64,000 nucleotides of DNA from Pseudomonas sp. GD03858 (GCF_029840925.1 NZ_JAOCDM010000006.1:37465-101464); one strand, 5' to 3'. Shown: positions 1 through 10,328, counted from the stretch's first letter. Numbers and translations: made by a program. Notes: generated by a model not told the origin, from the sequence alone.

Positions 1-3000
1 GCCACGGGCATCGATGGCGATATCGCCGGCAATGTCGCCGCCTACCCTTGGCGCCGTGAGCAGCAGCGTGCCACGGGCGCGCCCGTCGTGCTGGCCGGCG
101 CTGGCCGCGGTGCCGTGGCGCAGGTCCAGACGGGCGCCGGAGCTCAGCGTCAGCAGCCCGTCACCGCTGTCGAGTTCAATCACTGCCCGGTTCGGCGCAT
201 CGATGATCGCGCCCTGGCTGTCGACCCGCAGCAGGCTGCCATGGGCATCCAGCACGGCACCTGTGGCCAGGGTCAGGCCATGGTTGGCCGCCAGGCGGAT
301 GCTGCCGACCTGGGCACCACTGGCATCGACGGTGCCCGTCACGGTCAACTGGCCGTTGTCCAGCGAGACGTTGATCGCGCGCGCCTTGAGCTCGCTGCCG
401 ATGATCAAGTCACCCTGGGTGATCTGGAAGCTGCGAGCCCCCAGTACCTGGTCGCGATTCAGCCGCTGGTTGAGCCCGGCGAAGTCGTCCACCTGGCGCG
501 CGCGGATCTCCAGCGAGCCCTGGGCATACGGCACCCGCGTACCGCCCGCGTCATAGTCGCCACTGGCGGCGCCGAGGATTTGTCCCAGCAGACTGACCTG
601 GCCGCCGAGGGCCGTGGCGCTCAGGCGACCGGCGCGGTTGTTGGCGGCGCTGAAGTCGATCAGGCTGCCGCCCGCCTGGCGGATGTCTCCCGTGGCGCTG
701 GTCAGCAGCAGGTCACCGCCCCAGCTGTACTGCGTCGCGTCGTTGAAGGCCAGGCGGCGCCCGGCCAGGTCGATGCGTGCGCGCTCGCCCAGGATCAGAT
801 CCTGTTGCGCCGTGACGCTCAGCTTGCCGCTGGGCAGGCTGAAGGTGCCGTCGAGGGTCACCTGCCGGCCACTGAGTGCCAGCTCGGCCCCCACGCCATC
901 GCGGCCGCTGGCCAGCGCACCGCCGCCGCCGGTCACGCGCAACTGGCCGCCGGCGGTGATGCGATTGATCGAACCGGCGGCACCCGTCCACAGCGGGGTG
1001 TCCACCAGCAGGTTGCCTCCGCTGTATTGGAAGCCGCCCTCGGGCTGCCAGGCGCCACGCTGGTGATAGACCTGCAACGCGCCGGCATGGTTGGCGCTGA
1101 CCTGGCGGCTGGCATGGATGTCGACCTGGCTGAAACCCAAGGTCTGGCGGCTCATGCTGGCGGTGCCATCAGGCTGGCTGGCCGGGCCGTAGCCAAAGGT
1201 CAGGTCTTCCACGCGCAGTTCGAGCACGCCGTCACCGCTGCCCGCGCCACCGGCGACGGGGGCGCCGGGCAATGTGCGGGCACCGTTCCACACCAGGCTG
1301 CCGGTACGGATGGTCGCGCGCGTGCTGGCCGTGCCATGGCCATAGATGGCCGGCGTGCCGAGGATCAGTTGCTGCACTCGGTTGCGCCCGGTCAGCGGGT
1401 CATAAGTGTCGAGCCGGCTGTCGCCAAAGAAGTTCAGCGAATCCGCCGCGCTCAGCGACAGGGTCTCCAGGCCGGGGATGCCGTCGGCGGCGCGGCCCTG
1501 GAACAGGCGGTCGAGGACCTGCTGGTTGAGCGTCAAGCCCTGGCCCAGCACCCCGGCGCTGGCCGCGTCGGCCAGCGCGGCGGCGGAACCGACGTTGATC
1601 CGCCCCACCGCCAGGCCGAGGTGGCGGGTGCCGAAACTGACCTGATCATCGAGGCTGAAGGTGCGGTCGGTCGCGGCGAACAGCGAACCCTCCGAATACA
1701 GCCGGGTCTCCCCTGCGCAGTGGCCCGACGAACAGCCGCCGATGAGGATACTGCCTGGCGCGAAGAAGTCGCCGGCCACCGATGGCAGCACGTCCAGGCG
1801 GCCATTGGACAGCGCCAGCAGGCTATGGGCATTGGGGTCGATCAGGTAGCCATCATTGGCATCGAACGGCACCGCGCCTTGGCCCAGGGTAATGATCGCG
1901 GCCCCTTGCTCGACGACGATCGCGCCACGCGCCGTATCGGTGGCGAGGAACACCTCGCCGGCGCGCAGCTCGGCGCCACTGCGCACCAGGATGTTCGCGG
2001 TCGATTCCTTGAAGCGCAGCATGTTGCCGCCCTGGCCATACAACACCTCCGGGCGTGCGCCGATGCTCAGGCGCGACGCCTTGAGCGCGCTGAGGTCGCT
2101 GGCACGCAGCGCAACCCGATTGGGCTGGTTCCAGTCGCTGGCCTGACCATCGGCGAGGATCTCGATGGCATCCAGGCCCAGCACGCTCACGCTGCCGCCA
2201 CGTCCGTCGCGGGCGGCGTCGAAACGGGCCTGACCGGCAAAACGGAACGCGGTCTCGGGGTCGGCATTGGGCTTCAGGCGCAGGGTCAGCCACTTGCCAT
2301 CGGCCTCGAGCGCCGCCCGCGGAACGCCCTTGGCCAGGGCGTCGGCCTTGACGAATCTGGCGTAGGACATCTCGTTGTACTGGCTGTAGCGCCGCAGGGT
2401 GTCGGCGGCGGTGAGGATGACCTGCCCCGGCAATGGCTGCTGGATGCCGGTGTTGACCACCGAGAGGCTGCCCGAGGTGGTCCAGGAACCGTTGCGCATG
2501 GCTTGGCTGACGCCGCGCGGGCCCGCCATGGCCAAGCCGTTGAGCTCGACGCGGTAGGCGCCCGGCAATAACGCATAATTGGCCGGCAGCAAGGTGTAGG
2601 TGCCCGCCGCCAGACCCGGAACACCTTGGTCGAGGGTGATGCGCTGACCAATGGCAGGGGCGGCCACGCCTGCCTCGCCGGCCTGCGGCGCATAGTCGAC
2701 GGCCAGCCCAGGCACGATGGCATAGACCGGGTTGCTCGCCACTGACGGCAGCACCAGGCGACCGTCGGCATCGAGCTGCAGCAGCGGATGGTAGCGGGCG
2801 TCGGTGGAGCCACCGCGCCCGGAAACGAAACCGGCGCCGGTCAGTTCGCCGCCGCCGGCCAGGTCGATCAGCGCCCCGGCCTGCACATCGATACGCTTGC
2901 CAGCCAGTACCACCCCCTGGTCGATGTCGCCGCTGCCGCCGAGCAGGCCTATCGGCTTGCCGTCATACAGGTAGCTAAGGCCATCGACCGTACCGCCATA

Positions 3001-6000
3001 AGGCATGCGCAGGCCCGCGGCACTGACCGAGGTAATGCTGCCGGACAGCAGGCGCACGTCCTGCCCGGTCGCGCCGGCATCGCCCAGCAGCACCTGGCCG
3101 AGCGGCGCCCGGACCACCCCGCCCTGCTCCACCTGGCCGGCGCTGAGGTGAAGCCGGCCGAACACCGACAAGGGCACATCCGGGGTGGCGGTGCCGACCC
3201 GGCCGACACGCAGCGTGGCATCCTGGGTGGTCCGTACGCGGGCGTAGGCGCCGCTCACCGGGTATAGCTGGGCGGCCAGCAGCTCCAGGTCGGCGTTGCT
3301 GCTCAACTCGGTCGGCAGCGAGCCAATTTCCCTGCCAAGGAAGCGTATGTCGCCTTCGCTGCGCAGGCGGGTCAGGGCAAAGCCACGGCGATCGAACTGC
3401 AGCTGTTGTCCAGCACTGAGAGAAAGGTTGCCACGCGCACCCAGGCTGAGTTCGTCGCGCACCTCGAGCAGGTTGGCCTCGACCTGCAGCAGGGCGTTGG
3501 ATGCCTGCTGCGACAGCCCACCCTTGATGGTCGGACGCAAGGTCTGGTCGCCCCCCAGGTGATTGCTGCCGGCCAGCCGGACATAGGGGGCCCGCAGTCG
3601 GATACGGCTGTCGTCGGCGCTGCCCTCGGCCAGTACCAGGGAACCGGCATACAGCTGCAGGCCCTGGGCCAGCGTCAGGTCCAGCGCGCCGTCGAAAGCC
3701 AGCACCCCGTCGCTGAGCAGCGCCAGGCTGGCGAAGCCGCCACGCTCGACCGCGCCCACATCCAGGCGAGCATGGCCATAGCGCAATCCGTCATCAGCGC
3801 CGCGCCCTTGGCCGAGCACCAGTTCGCGTGGCACCTTCAGCTCATCCTGCAAGCCATCCCTGCGGTACAGTCCCGTATCGAGCGCCACGCCGAGGCTGCC
3901 GCCCGCCGCGCTGGCACCGCCGGCCATGGCACTGAGCGAGCCGTCCAGGCGCAGGCCATAGCTGGAGGCCAGGCTGATGCTGCCGCCAGCACTGGCCATC
4001 GACAATGGTCCCTGGCCGCGAATATCCAGCACCGCGCTGGCCCCATCGGCGCGAAGACGAGCGCCACGGGCCACGTCGACGAACAGATAGGCACCATCGC
4101 TGACGCCCTTGGCGTGATCGATCTGCCCGCCGATGACGATGCTGCCGCCGGCGCTCACCCGACCGTAGCGCCGCCCCTGGCTGTCCAACGCCGTGAGCGC
4201 CTGGCCGGAGACATCGATCAAGGCGTCGCCGCCCAGACGGATCGAGCGATTGTGCAGGCTTTCCTCGATCCCGCTGGCGACGGTCTCGGGTTGCGCCTGC
4301 AACAGGCTTACCTTGCCACCGGCGGCCAGCAGCGAGCCGTCCATGTTCAACTGCGCGGTGCTGCTCAGGGCGATCGACTGCAGCGCATCGACACGGATGC
4401 TGGCGCCAGGCCGCACGTCCAGCAACGCCGCCTCGCGATCGGCCTGGGCAAGGCGGGTATCCCCGGCGGCCAGGCTCAAGCTGGCCCCGCCACGCAAGCC
4501 CAGCTCGCCCTTGAGCGCATTCTCTTGCACCTGCGGCGGCAACCACACAGTGGCCTGGTCGTTGACCGGCAGGCTGGCGTCGAGCAGCTCCACCGGCCGC
4601 GTGGCTTGCAGCTGAACGCCTTCGGCCACGGTCAACTGACGAATACCGCGCACGGTGTATTGAGCGAAGCCACGGGTGAACAAGTCCTCGCCGAGGTGGA
4701 CGGCGTGGCCATCGGCCTGGCCGCCGATACGCACGCGGTCGCCCTGCAGATCGAGGGTGCCAGCGGCGCCGCTGCCATAGCCACGCAGCTCGCCATCCAA
4801 TTGCAGGCGCCCGTTGCCGCCAGTGTCGAACACGCCGGCATGCAAGGTCAGGTTACCGCCGTTGCCGCCGCTCAGCTGGTTGCGCGCACCGCGCACCACG
4901 CCACCGGAGACCTCCAGCACGCTGTTCTGTCCCAGCAGCACGTCGCCCGAGCTGCGCAGCGACAAACTGCCAGCGTTACGCCAGGCCATGGCCTCGGCAA
5001 GGTTGCGGTCGCTGCGCGCGCCGCCGACATCCAGGCGCACGCCATCGCCGATCAGGACCTGAGCGCGCAGGGCGCTCGGCGTGGTCAGCGCGATATCTCG
5101 CAGGTCGGCGCCGTCGCGCTGGCGCAGCACATCGCCCAGCGCCATCTGCCCGCCCTTGGCCGTCAGGTCGGCAGCGACCCGCACCTGTGGTGCGTAAAGG
5201 TTCAGCTGGCCGCCATTGGCCAGGCGCAGCGCGTCATCGACCTGGATCGATTCACTGGCGGCGACGGTCAGCCCCCCCAACGCGAAAGCGTTGAGCAGGT
5301 CGCTGTCCAGTACCAATCGCCCGAGTCGTTCGTCCGCCAGCGGCGCGAGCAACTGCGCCTCGGCACTGGTGCCACGGCTGCCGGCGGTCACAGCCACCTG
5401 GCGCAACGCCGGGCTCAGGCTGAACGCGAGGTCCTTGCTGGCGCTGAGATAGCCCGGCAGCTGCTGGCCGATGACCAGTTGCGCGCCACGGGCACGGGCA
5501 CTGTGAACCTGCTTGTAACCATCCAGGCCAACTACCGGGGCCTGCGCCTGGCGCTCGTCCTGCCACGTTTCGCCGACCAGCCGGCCATCGAGCAACGCGC
5601 CCTGGGTGGCCACCACCAGGCTGCCGGCGTCGCGACCGACGGTGTAGCCCTGTTCGAAGCGCTGTTGCGGCGCGATCAGCGGGTTGTAGAACAGGCGGGT
5701 CTGGTTCCAGCGCGTCGAGCTATCCTCGAAACCCTGGTAGATCCCGCTATAGAGCAGATCGCCCGGCGCGCGGGACAGCTCGTAGAGGCGCCCGTCCTCG
5801 CCACGCAGCCAGGTTTGCCGGACCTGGCCATCCTGCACCGCCAGGGTGCCACCGGACAGGTTGATCTCGGCGCCGGCGCGGGTGACCAGGTCCTGGCCAG
5901 TGAAGGTCACGGTGCCGCCCTGGGCCATCCACTCGCCCACGCTGTGGTTGCGCGTACCCAGGTAGCCCCCCACTTCCAGCAGGCCGCCGGCGGTGTACCA

Positions 6001-7728
6001 ACGATCGCTGGCATGACCATTGACGCCGGCCGCCACATGCACCAGTTCGCGCACGTCGACCCACACATCGCTGTTGATCAGCCCGCCCTTGTCGCGGTTG
6101 CCGGCGGCGTCGCGCTGCTCGTTGCCCTGGACATTGACCTTGATGACGTTGCTTTCCATCGCCACCTTGACCCCGAGCGCGCCGGACACGTCGAGGCGCG
6201 CGCCGTCGTCGACCAGGCTGCGCCGACCGGCGCTGACCGCCACCTGACCACCGGTAGCCAGGGTCAGCGAGCCATCCTGGAAATGCACGGTGCCGCCACT
6301 GACCACCTCCACCCGCGACTGCTCCGGACGGTCGATCACGGTGCTGAGGTTGTCGAAGCGCCCACTGGCCAGATTGCCGTTGATGCCATTGACCAGCGCC
6401 CGTGAGGCTTCGCGCTGGCTGTCGAGCGCCGCGCTGTCGTCGAGCAGTACGGCGGTGACACTGCCCGGCCCGAGGCTGACGCTGCCGGTGGCATCACTGG
6501 CGGCGTTGAGCAGGTGGATGCTGCCACGCCGGTCCACCGAGGTGCTGGCCAGCGCCACACCTCGCTGATCGACCTGATGCCCCGTCAGCGTGATGTCGCC
6601 GCCAGGGGCCTGGAGCAGGCCGCTGTTGACCACCGTGCCGGCGCTGCTGCCGGCCTTGAGACTGCCCGCCACTTCGTTGCCGCGCGTGGTCGAATAGCGA
6701 TTCGCCTCGGTGCCCTGGCCACGGCGGATATAGAAATCGTCAGCCGCCGCCAGGGTCGTCTGGCCCTTGCTGGCGATGATCTGCCCGTCGTTGCCCACCT
6801 CGCTGCCCAGCAGCAGCACATAGCCGCCGCCGCTGGTGGAGCCGGCGGGCTCGCGGGTGCTGATCCGCGCACCACGCTCGACCACCACCTTGCCAGCGGC
6901 ATTGGTGAAGGTGGCCTGGCTGCCGTTGTTGTCGACGTAAAGGCCGCGCTGGGTGAACTGCTCGTCGCTGATCTGCGCGGCGGCGGCCACCAGGTTGCGC
7001 ACGTTGACCTGGCTGGCACCGTTGAACACCACACCGTTGCGGTTGATCAGCATCACCGTGCCGGGCGCCTCGATCTGGCCATGGATCTGGCTCGGCCGGG
7101 CGTTCGGGTCATTGACCCGGTTGAGCACGGCCCAGTCCGCCTGCTGCTCGAAGCGCACGGTGGTGTCGCGACCGACGTTGAAGGTCTCCCAGTTGAGAAT
7201 GGCCTTGTCGGCGGTCTGCTCGATGCTCACCTGGGTCTTGTCGCCAGACTGGCTCTGCCGCGGCGCCTTGGCATTGAGCCAGCCTTGGGTGAGCGGGTTC
7301 TCGTCGACCTTCAGCCCGCCTTCGCCCAGGCCATTGGGCACCACCTGCGGTTGCACCTGGGCCAGGGTGCGGCCGTTGGCCTGGGCCGCCTGCTGGGCGG
7401 CGATGGCGGCCACCGTATTGTTGAGGTTGCCCACCGAACGCTGGAACTGCTGACTCAGCCGCTGCTGCTGGGCCAGTGGCGGTGGCGACCCTGGCAGCAC
7501 CTGCCCTGCCCCGCCCGCAGCGACGCCAGCGCCTGGCGCGCTGGAGGCCCCCTTGGCGTTGAACCACGCCGAGCTGAACGGCTGGGCGGCCTGGGCGCCG
7601 CTCGCCAGCATCAGCAAGGCGATAGCCTGGGCCAGGGGCTTGAGCAGCATCGGCTCGCTGCCGGCAGGTTTGCCGCGACGCTGCACGGCGGTGGCTGAAA
7701 GGGCTGGCTGGGGCATGCCGCGCGACAT
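1..7728 (-). CDS. Two-partner-secretion exoprotein (filamentous haemagglutinin/TpsA family), 3' end outside window
   Basis: This is one uninterrupted minus-strand frame of 2,576 codons with no stop before the window edge, so the protein is partial. The start at 7728 follows AGGAA at a spacing of 7. The first 47 residues form a signal peptide ending in ASGAQA. The TPS secretion domain follows at about residues 140-290, with family motifs such as NWETFNVGRD, VLNRVND, IHGQI and LINRNGVVFNGAS. The rest is long beta-helical repeat sequence rich in G, A, L, D and N. Proteins of this family cross the outer membrane through a TpsB porin and act as adhesins or contact-dependent toxins. No TpsB gene is visible here, and the C-terminal half that would decide the role is missing. 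Long plus-strand frames across this region are antisense shadows. Confidence 0.93.
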   Translation of the reverse strand, partial: MSRGMPQPALSATAVQRRGKPAGSEPMLLKPLAQAIALLMLASGAQAAQPFSSAWFNAKGASSAPGAGVAAGGAGQVLPGSPPPLAQQQRLSQQFQRSVGNLNNTVAAIAAQQAAQANGRTLAQVQPQVVPNGLGEGGLKVDENPLTQGWLNAKAPRQSQSGDKTQVSIEQTADKAILNWETFNVGRDTTVRFEQQADWAVLNRVNDPNARPSQIHGQIEAPGTVMLINRNGVVFNGASQVNVRNLVAAAAQISDEQFTQRGLYVDNNGSQATFTNAAGKVVVERGARISTREPAGSTSGGGYVLLLGSEVGNDGQIIASKGQTTLAAADDFYIRRGQGTEANRYSTTRGNEVAGSLKAGSSAGTVVNSGLLQAPGGDITLTGHQVDQRGVALASTSVDRRGSIHLLNAASDATGSVSLGPGSVTAVLLDDSAALDSQREASRALVNGINGNLASGRFDNLSTVIDRPEQSRVEVVSGGTVHFQDGSLTLATGGQVAVSAGRRSLVDDGARLDVSGALGVKVAMESNVIKVNVQGNEQRDAAGNRDKGGLINSDVWVDVRELVHVAAGVNGHASDRWYTAGGLLEVGGYLGTRNHSVGEWMAQGGTVTFTGQDLVTRAGAEINLSGGTLAVQDGQVRQTWLRGEDGRLYELSRAPGDLLYSGIYQGFEDSSTRWNQTRLFYNPLIAPQQRFEQGYTVGRDAGSLVVATQGALLDGRLVGETWQDERQAQAPVVGLDGYKQVHSARARGAQLVIGQQLPGYLSASKDLAFSLSPALRQVAVTAGSRGTSAEAQLLAPLADERLGRLVLDSDLLNAFALGGLTVAASESIQVDDALRLANGGQLNLYAPQVRVAADLTAKGGQMALGDVLRQRDGADLRDIALTTPSALRAQVLIGDGVRLDVGGARSDRNLAEAMAWRNAGSLSLRSSGDVLLGQNSVLEVSGGVVRGARNQLSGGNGGNLTLHAGVFDTGGNGRLQLDGELRGYGSGAAGTLDLQGDRVRIGGQADGHAVHLGEDLFTRGFAQYTVRGIRQLTVAEGVQLQATRPVELLDASLPVNDQATVWLPPQVQENALKGELGLRGGASLSLAAGDTRLAQADREAALLDVRPGASIRVDALQSIALSSTAQLNMDGSLLAAGGKVSLLQAQPETVASGIEESLHNRSIRLGGDALIDVSGQALTALDSQGRRYGRVSAGGSIVIGGQIDHAKGVSDGAYLFVDVARGARLRADGASAVLDIRGQGPLSMASAGGSISLASSYGLRLDGSLSAMAGGASAAGGSLGVALDTGLYRRDGLQDELKVPRELVLGQGRGADDGLRYGHARLDVGAVERGGFASLALLSDGVLAFDGALDLTLAQGLQLYAGSLVLAEGSADDSRIRLRAPYVRLAGSNHLGGDQTLRPTIKGGLSQQASNALLQVEANLLEVRDELSLGARGNLSLSAGQQLQFDRRGFALTRLRSEGDIRFLGREIGSLPTELSSNADLELLAAQLYPVSGAYARVRTTQDATLRVGRVGTATPDVPLSVFGRLHLSAGQVEQGGVVRAPLGQVLLGDAGATGQDVRLLSGSITSVSAAGLRMPYGGTVDGLSYLYDGKPIGLLGGSGDIDQGVVLAGKRIDVQAGALIDLAGGGELTGAGFVSGRGGSTDARYHPLLQLDADGRLVLPSVASNPVYAIVPGLAVDYAPQAGEAGVAAPAIGQRITLDQGVPGLAAGTYTLLPANYALLPGAYRVELNGLAMAGPRGVSQAMRNGSWTTSGSLSVVNTGIQQPLPGQVILTAADTLRRYSQYNEMSYARFVKADALAKGVPRAALEADGKWLTLRLKPNADPETAFRFAGQARFDAARDGRGGSVSVLGLDAIEILADGQASDWNQPNRVALRASDLSALKASRLSIGARPEVLYGQGGNMLRFKESTANILVRSGAELRAGEVFLATDTARGAIVVEQGAAIITLGQGAVPFDANDGYLIDPNAHSLLALSNGRLDVLPSVAGDFFAPGSILIGGCSSGHCAGETRLYSEGSLFAATDRTFSLDDQVSFGTRHLGLAVGRINVGSAAALADAASAGVLGQGLTLNQQVLDRLFQGRAADGIPGLETLSLSAADSLNFFGDSRLDTYDPLTGRNRVQQLILGTPAIYGHGTASTRATIRTGSLVWNGARTLPGAPVAGGAGSGDGVLELRVEDLTFGYGPASQPDGTASMSRQTLGFSQVDIHASRQVSANHAGALQVYHQRGAWQPEGGFQYSGGNLLVDTPLWTGAAGSINRITAGGQLRVTGGGGALASGRDGVGAELALSGRQVTLDGTFSLPSGKLSVTAQQDLILGERARIDLAGRRLAFNDATQYSWGGDLLLTSATGDIRQAGGSLIDFSAANNRAGRLSATALGGQVSLLGQILGAASGDYDAGGTRVPYAQGSLEIRARQVDDFAGLNQRLNRDQVLGARSFQITQGDLIIGSELKARAINVSLDNGQLTVTGTVDASGAQVGSIRLAANHGLTLATGAVLDAHGSLLRVDSQGAIIDAPNRAVIELDSGDGLLTLSSGARLDLRHGTAASAGQHDGRARGTLLLTAPRVGGDIAGDIAIDARG

Positions 7729-7893
7729 TGCAGGGTTCCTTGTGCGGGTTCTCGAAATCAGTCAGTGGCGGCCGTGATGCCGCTTTGCCATAAGGCGTCT
7801 CGGTCGCTGCGGGACCGAAGCTTTGTCATGCAAAGTTCATGGGGCTGGGGTATGGCGGCGGTTCGCGAACAGGCACCTTGTCCGCGCCCAATG

Positions 7894-7965
7894 AAAAAAC
7901 CCCGGTGATACCCGCGGGCACCACCAGGGTCCATGCCCGCATCCCAGGGATACGGGCCACCGGGG
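7894..7965 (-). terminator. Rho-independent terminator of the DING/LapA-like gene
   Basis: On the minus strand an outer stem CCCCGGTG/CACCGGGG (7958-7965 with 7900-7907) is followed directly by six T residues at 7899-7894. The roughly 50-nt loop contains further GC-rich pairing. It lies 10 bp beyond the stop of the phosphate-binding protein gene. Confidence 0.8.
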
Positions 7966-7974
7966 ACTTGCGTG

Positions 7975-9117
7975 TTACGAGCGACCGATACCGTTGCACA
8001 CGTTGGTGTTGGCGATATCCAGGCCTTCGTTGCCTGCGTTGGTCAGGAAGGCTTTCTTGATTTCGGCGGCGAAGGCGGCTGGCACCGGTACGAAGGAGTG
8101 GATACCGATGGCCAGGTCGTGGTTGCCGCTGTACAGGTCGTTGAGGAAGCCACGAATGGCGGCGGCGTCGGCGGCGTCCTTGTAGCACTGGCCAACCAGC
8201 AGGTTGGTGTAGCCAACGATCGGGTAGCCCGTGACCGGAACCGGCTTGTCGGTGGCGCCACGGCCGAAGGTCACGGCCCAGTTGGCCGGTTTTTCACGGC
8301 CAGTGCTCGGAGCGACGGCGCTGGCCAGGGCGGCCTGGGCGTTGTCGACGGTCGGCAGCACGGCAGTGCCGGTGGCCAGCTTGCTGACGCGAGCAACCTG
8401 GGCGTTGTTGGAGGTGTCGACGAAGTCAGGGCTGACGTAGCCGATGGCGCCATCGGTGGCGTTGACGGCGGTGATCACGTCGGCGCTGCCCGCCACGCCC
8501 TGCCAGGTGCTCGGCTCGGTACCGACATTGGCGCTGGTGAAGGTGCTGCTGACCGAGAAGACGGTCGGGCAGGTGTCGTTCAGGAAGCGCGCCAGCAGCT
8601 CGGTGGTGCCGCTGCTGCCGTTACGGTAGATCACCTTGATCGGGGTGGAGTCGGCGCTGCCGAGCAGTTGGCCCCAGGTGGAGATGCTGCCGGAGAACAC
8701 GCCGCACAGCTGCGAAGCGTTGACCTGCAGGTTGCCGACGCCGTTGCGATGGTAAGGGATGGTGACGGTGGTGCCGACGGCCGGGATCTGGATCAGGTTG
8801 CCCCACGCGGCGATTTTGGCCTGGTAGGCCGACAGTTCGCTGGCGCTGAGCACCGAGTCGGAACCGGCGAAGTCGACGTTGGTGCCGGTAGGCTGGTTGA
8901 TCGACGCAGGCGCATTGGTCAGGAAAGCGGTCTTGCCACCGCCGCTGCCCACGCCGGTATAGCTGAAGCCGCTGGGCAGGATGCCTTCCCAGGTGGCGTT
9001 GCCGTTGTACAGCGGCTCAGGCAAGGTGGCGCCGCCACCGACAACAGCAGCCATGGATTGGGCCGAAGCCAGGGTAGCAGCCACCAGGGAGGCGGCGATC
9101 ACAGTACGCTTAAACAT
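7975..9117 (-). CDS. PstS-like/DING-family phosphate-binding protein (LapA-like), secreted
   Basis: The 380-residue product starts with a signal peptide ending near AQSMA. The mature protein opens AVVGGGATLPEPLY, which closely resembles the DINGGGATLPQ start of DING proteins. Residues forming the phosphate-binding cleft of PstS-like proteins appear as GSDSVLS and RNGSSGTTE. DING/LapA-type proteins bind phosphate and some are reported to have phosphatase activity; they are periplasmic or secreted. The frame is open upstream to 9606, but the start at 9117 has GGAGA at a good distance and gives the signal peptide. It stands alone, divergent from the DUF899 gene and followed by a terminator. I saw no convincing PhoB box upstream. 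Binding versus catalytic function cannot be decided from sequence alone. Confidence 0.85.
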   Translation of the reverse strand: MFKRTVIAASLVAATLASAQSMAAVVGGGATLPEPLYNGNATWEGILPSGFSYTGVGSGGGKTAFLTNAPASINQPTGTNVDFAGSDSVLSASELSAYQAKIAAWGNLIQIPAVGTTVTIPYHRNGVGNLQVNASQLCGVFSGSISTWGQLLGSADSTPIKVIYRNGSSGTTELLARFLNDTCPTVFSVSSTFTSANVGTEPSTWQGVAGSADVITAVNATDGAIGYVSPDFVDTSNNAQVARVSKLATGTAVLPTVDNAQAALASAVAPSTGREKPANWAVTFGRGATDKPVPVTGYPIVGYTNLLVGQCYKDAADAAAIRGFLNDLYSGNHDLAIGIHSFVPVPAAFAAEIKKAFLTNAGNEGLDIANTNVCNGIGRS

Positions 9118-9590
9118 GAAGCAATCTCCTATCGTCGTGTTCATACGTTGAGTGGGTCGCGCATTGCCGTGATTACAGGCCGAACCCCTGTTCCAGAGGG
9201 GTTGGCGACCTGTCCACGGAGGCAACATTCGCAGCTTGTGGTGACAGCCAGAGGAAAAAACATCGGGAGTTCGGCGGGGAAAAGCTCGGGTGTCGCGGGG
9301 TGGTTTTCGCGTTTGCCGCAGGGCTGCCAAGCGCCAGGACAGGCAGTGCGGGAGCGATCGCTCCGGAGGATCGCGGACGAAGCACTCGGGAGCTTGGCCG
9401 GCGAAGAAAAAAGAATCCGTCGGTGTCGAACGGTTCAAAGTCCCTGGTGGGTCATATCGACGATGCGCTTTACCCGCGAAGCAGGGTACGCGCTGAGACG
9501 GCGGGACCGTCCGTCGGTCAGGCGAAACGTGCTGTCGAAGCGCCAGGGCGTCATTCGACCAGTTGGTGAATCCCCCCTGGAGTCGCCGCC
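9118..9590. other. 473-bp divergent intergenic region
   Basis: This region separates the minus-strand phosphate-binding protein gene from the plus-strand DUF899 gene. It holds a small hairpin at 9184-9203 (ACCCCT..AGGGGT) without a T-tract, and a GGAGCGATCGCTCC palindrome near 9353-9366. I see no gene-like reading frame with a ribosome binding site and no clear sigma-70 promoter. Confidence 0.4.
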
Positions 9591-10319
9591 ATGAGCAATG
9601 CCGCACACAAGCACGCCGTGGTTTCTCGCAGCCAGTGGCTCGCCGCCCGCCAGCAATTGTGGCTGCACGAAAAAGCCTTCACCCACCAGCGCGACGAACT
9701 GGCCGCCGCTCGCCGCGCCCTGCCCTGGGTGCACATCGAACAGGACTATCGCTTCCACGGCCCCGACGGCGAGCTGACCCTGGCCGAGCTGTTCGCTGGG
9801 CGCAGCCAGCTGCTGGTCTATCACTTCATGTTCGCCGAGGGCTGGAACGAGGGCTGCCCGGGCTGCTCGTTCCTTGCCGATCACTTCGACGGCGCCAACC
9901 TGCACCTGGCCCACCATGACGTGACCCTGGTCGCGGTCTCGCGGGCCCCCTACGCCGAATTCCAGGCGTTTCGCCAGCGCATGGGCTGGCGCTTCCCCTG
10001 GTTTTCGTCGCACGGCAGCCCCTTCAACCAGGACTTCGCTGTCAGCGTCGCCACCGATGGCAGCGCCCAGTACAACTACGAACCCTATGCCGGAAACGAG
10101 AGCGAACTGCCCGGCTTGAGCGCCTTCTACCGCGATGCCGACGGCACGGTCTACCACACCTATTCCACTTATGCCCGGGGCCTGGACATCCTGGTCAACA
10201 CCTACAACTTCCTCGACCTCGCACCACTGGGGCGCAATGAGGCAGGCACGATGGACTGGGTGCGTCACCACGATCGATATGAAGGCAGCGGCGGCAAGCC
10301 GCACTGCTGCGCAGAGTAA
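9591..10319 (+). CDS. DUF899 family thioredoxin-like protein
   Basis: The 242-residue cytosolic protein belongs to the DUF899 family, a branch of the thioredoxin/AhpC fold. Recognisable segments are LPWVHIEQDYRF near residue 43, LLVYHFMFAEGWNEGCPGCSF near residue 82 with the CPGC pair in the position of the redox site, and the C-terminal YSTYARGLDILVNTYNFLDL, typical of the family. No enzymatic activity is established for DUF899. A thiol-redox or peroxidase-like role is inferred from the fold only. GGAG lies 8 nt before the ATG. The gene stops 9 bp before the convergent LysR gene. Confidence 0.85.
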   Translation: MSNAAHKHAVVSRSQWLAARQQLWLHEKAFTHQRDELAAARRALPWVHIEQDYRFHGPDGELTLAELFAGRSQLLVYHFMFAEGWNEGCPGCSFLADHFDGANLHLAHHDVTLVAVSRAPYAEFQAFRQRMGWRFPWFSSHGSPFNQDFAVSVATDGSAQYNYEPYAGNESELPGLSAFYRDADGTVYHTYSTYARGLDILVNTYNFLDLAPLGRNEAGTMDWVRHHDRYEGSGGKPHCCAE

Positions 10320-10328
10320 GGTCGCGCT

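Noticed and set aside
88..7698. Three long plus-strand open frames (88-2571, 3406-6405, 6514-7698)
   Set aside because: They are exactly antisense and in codon register to the giant exoprotein gene. Their translations are low-complexity and rich in Q, A, H and R, as expected for shadows.
9225..9260. Possible PhoB box before the DING-like gene (CTGTCAC on the minus strand)
   Set aside because: Only one half resembles the 7-bp Pho repeat. The second half, 11 bp further on, does not match.
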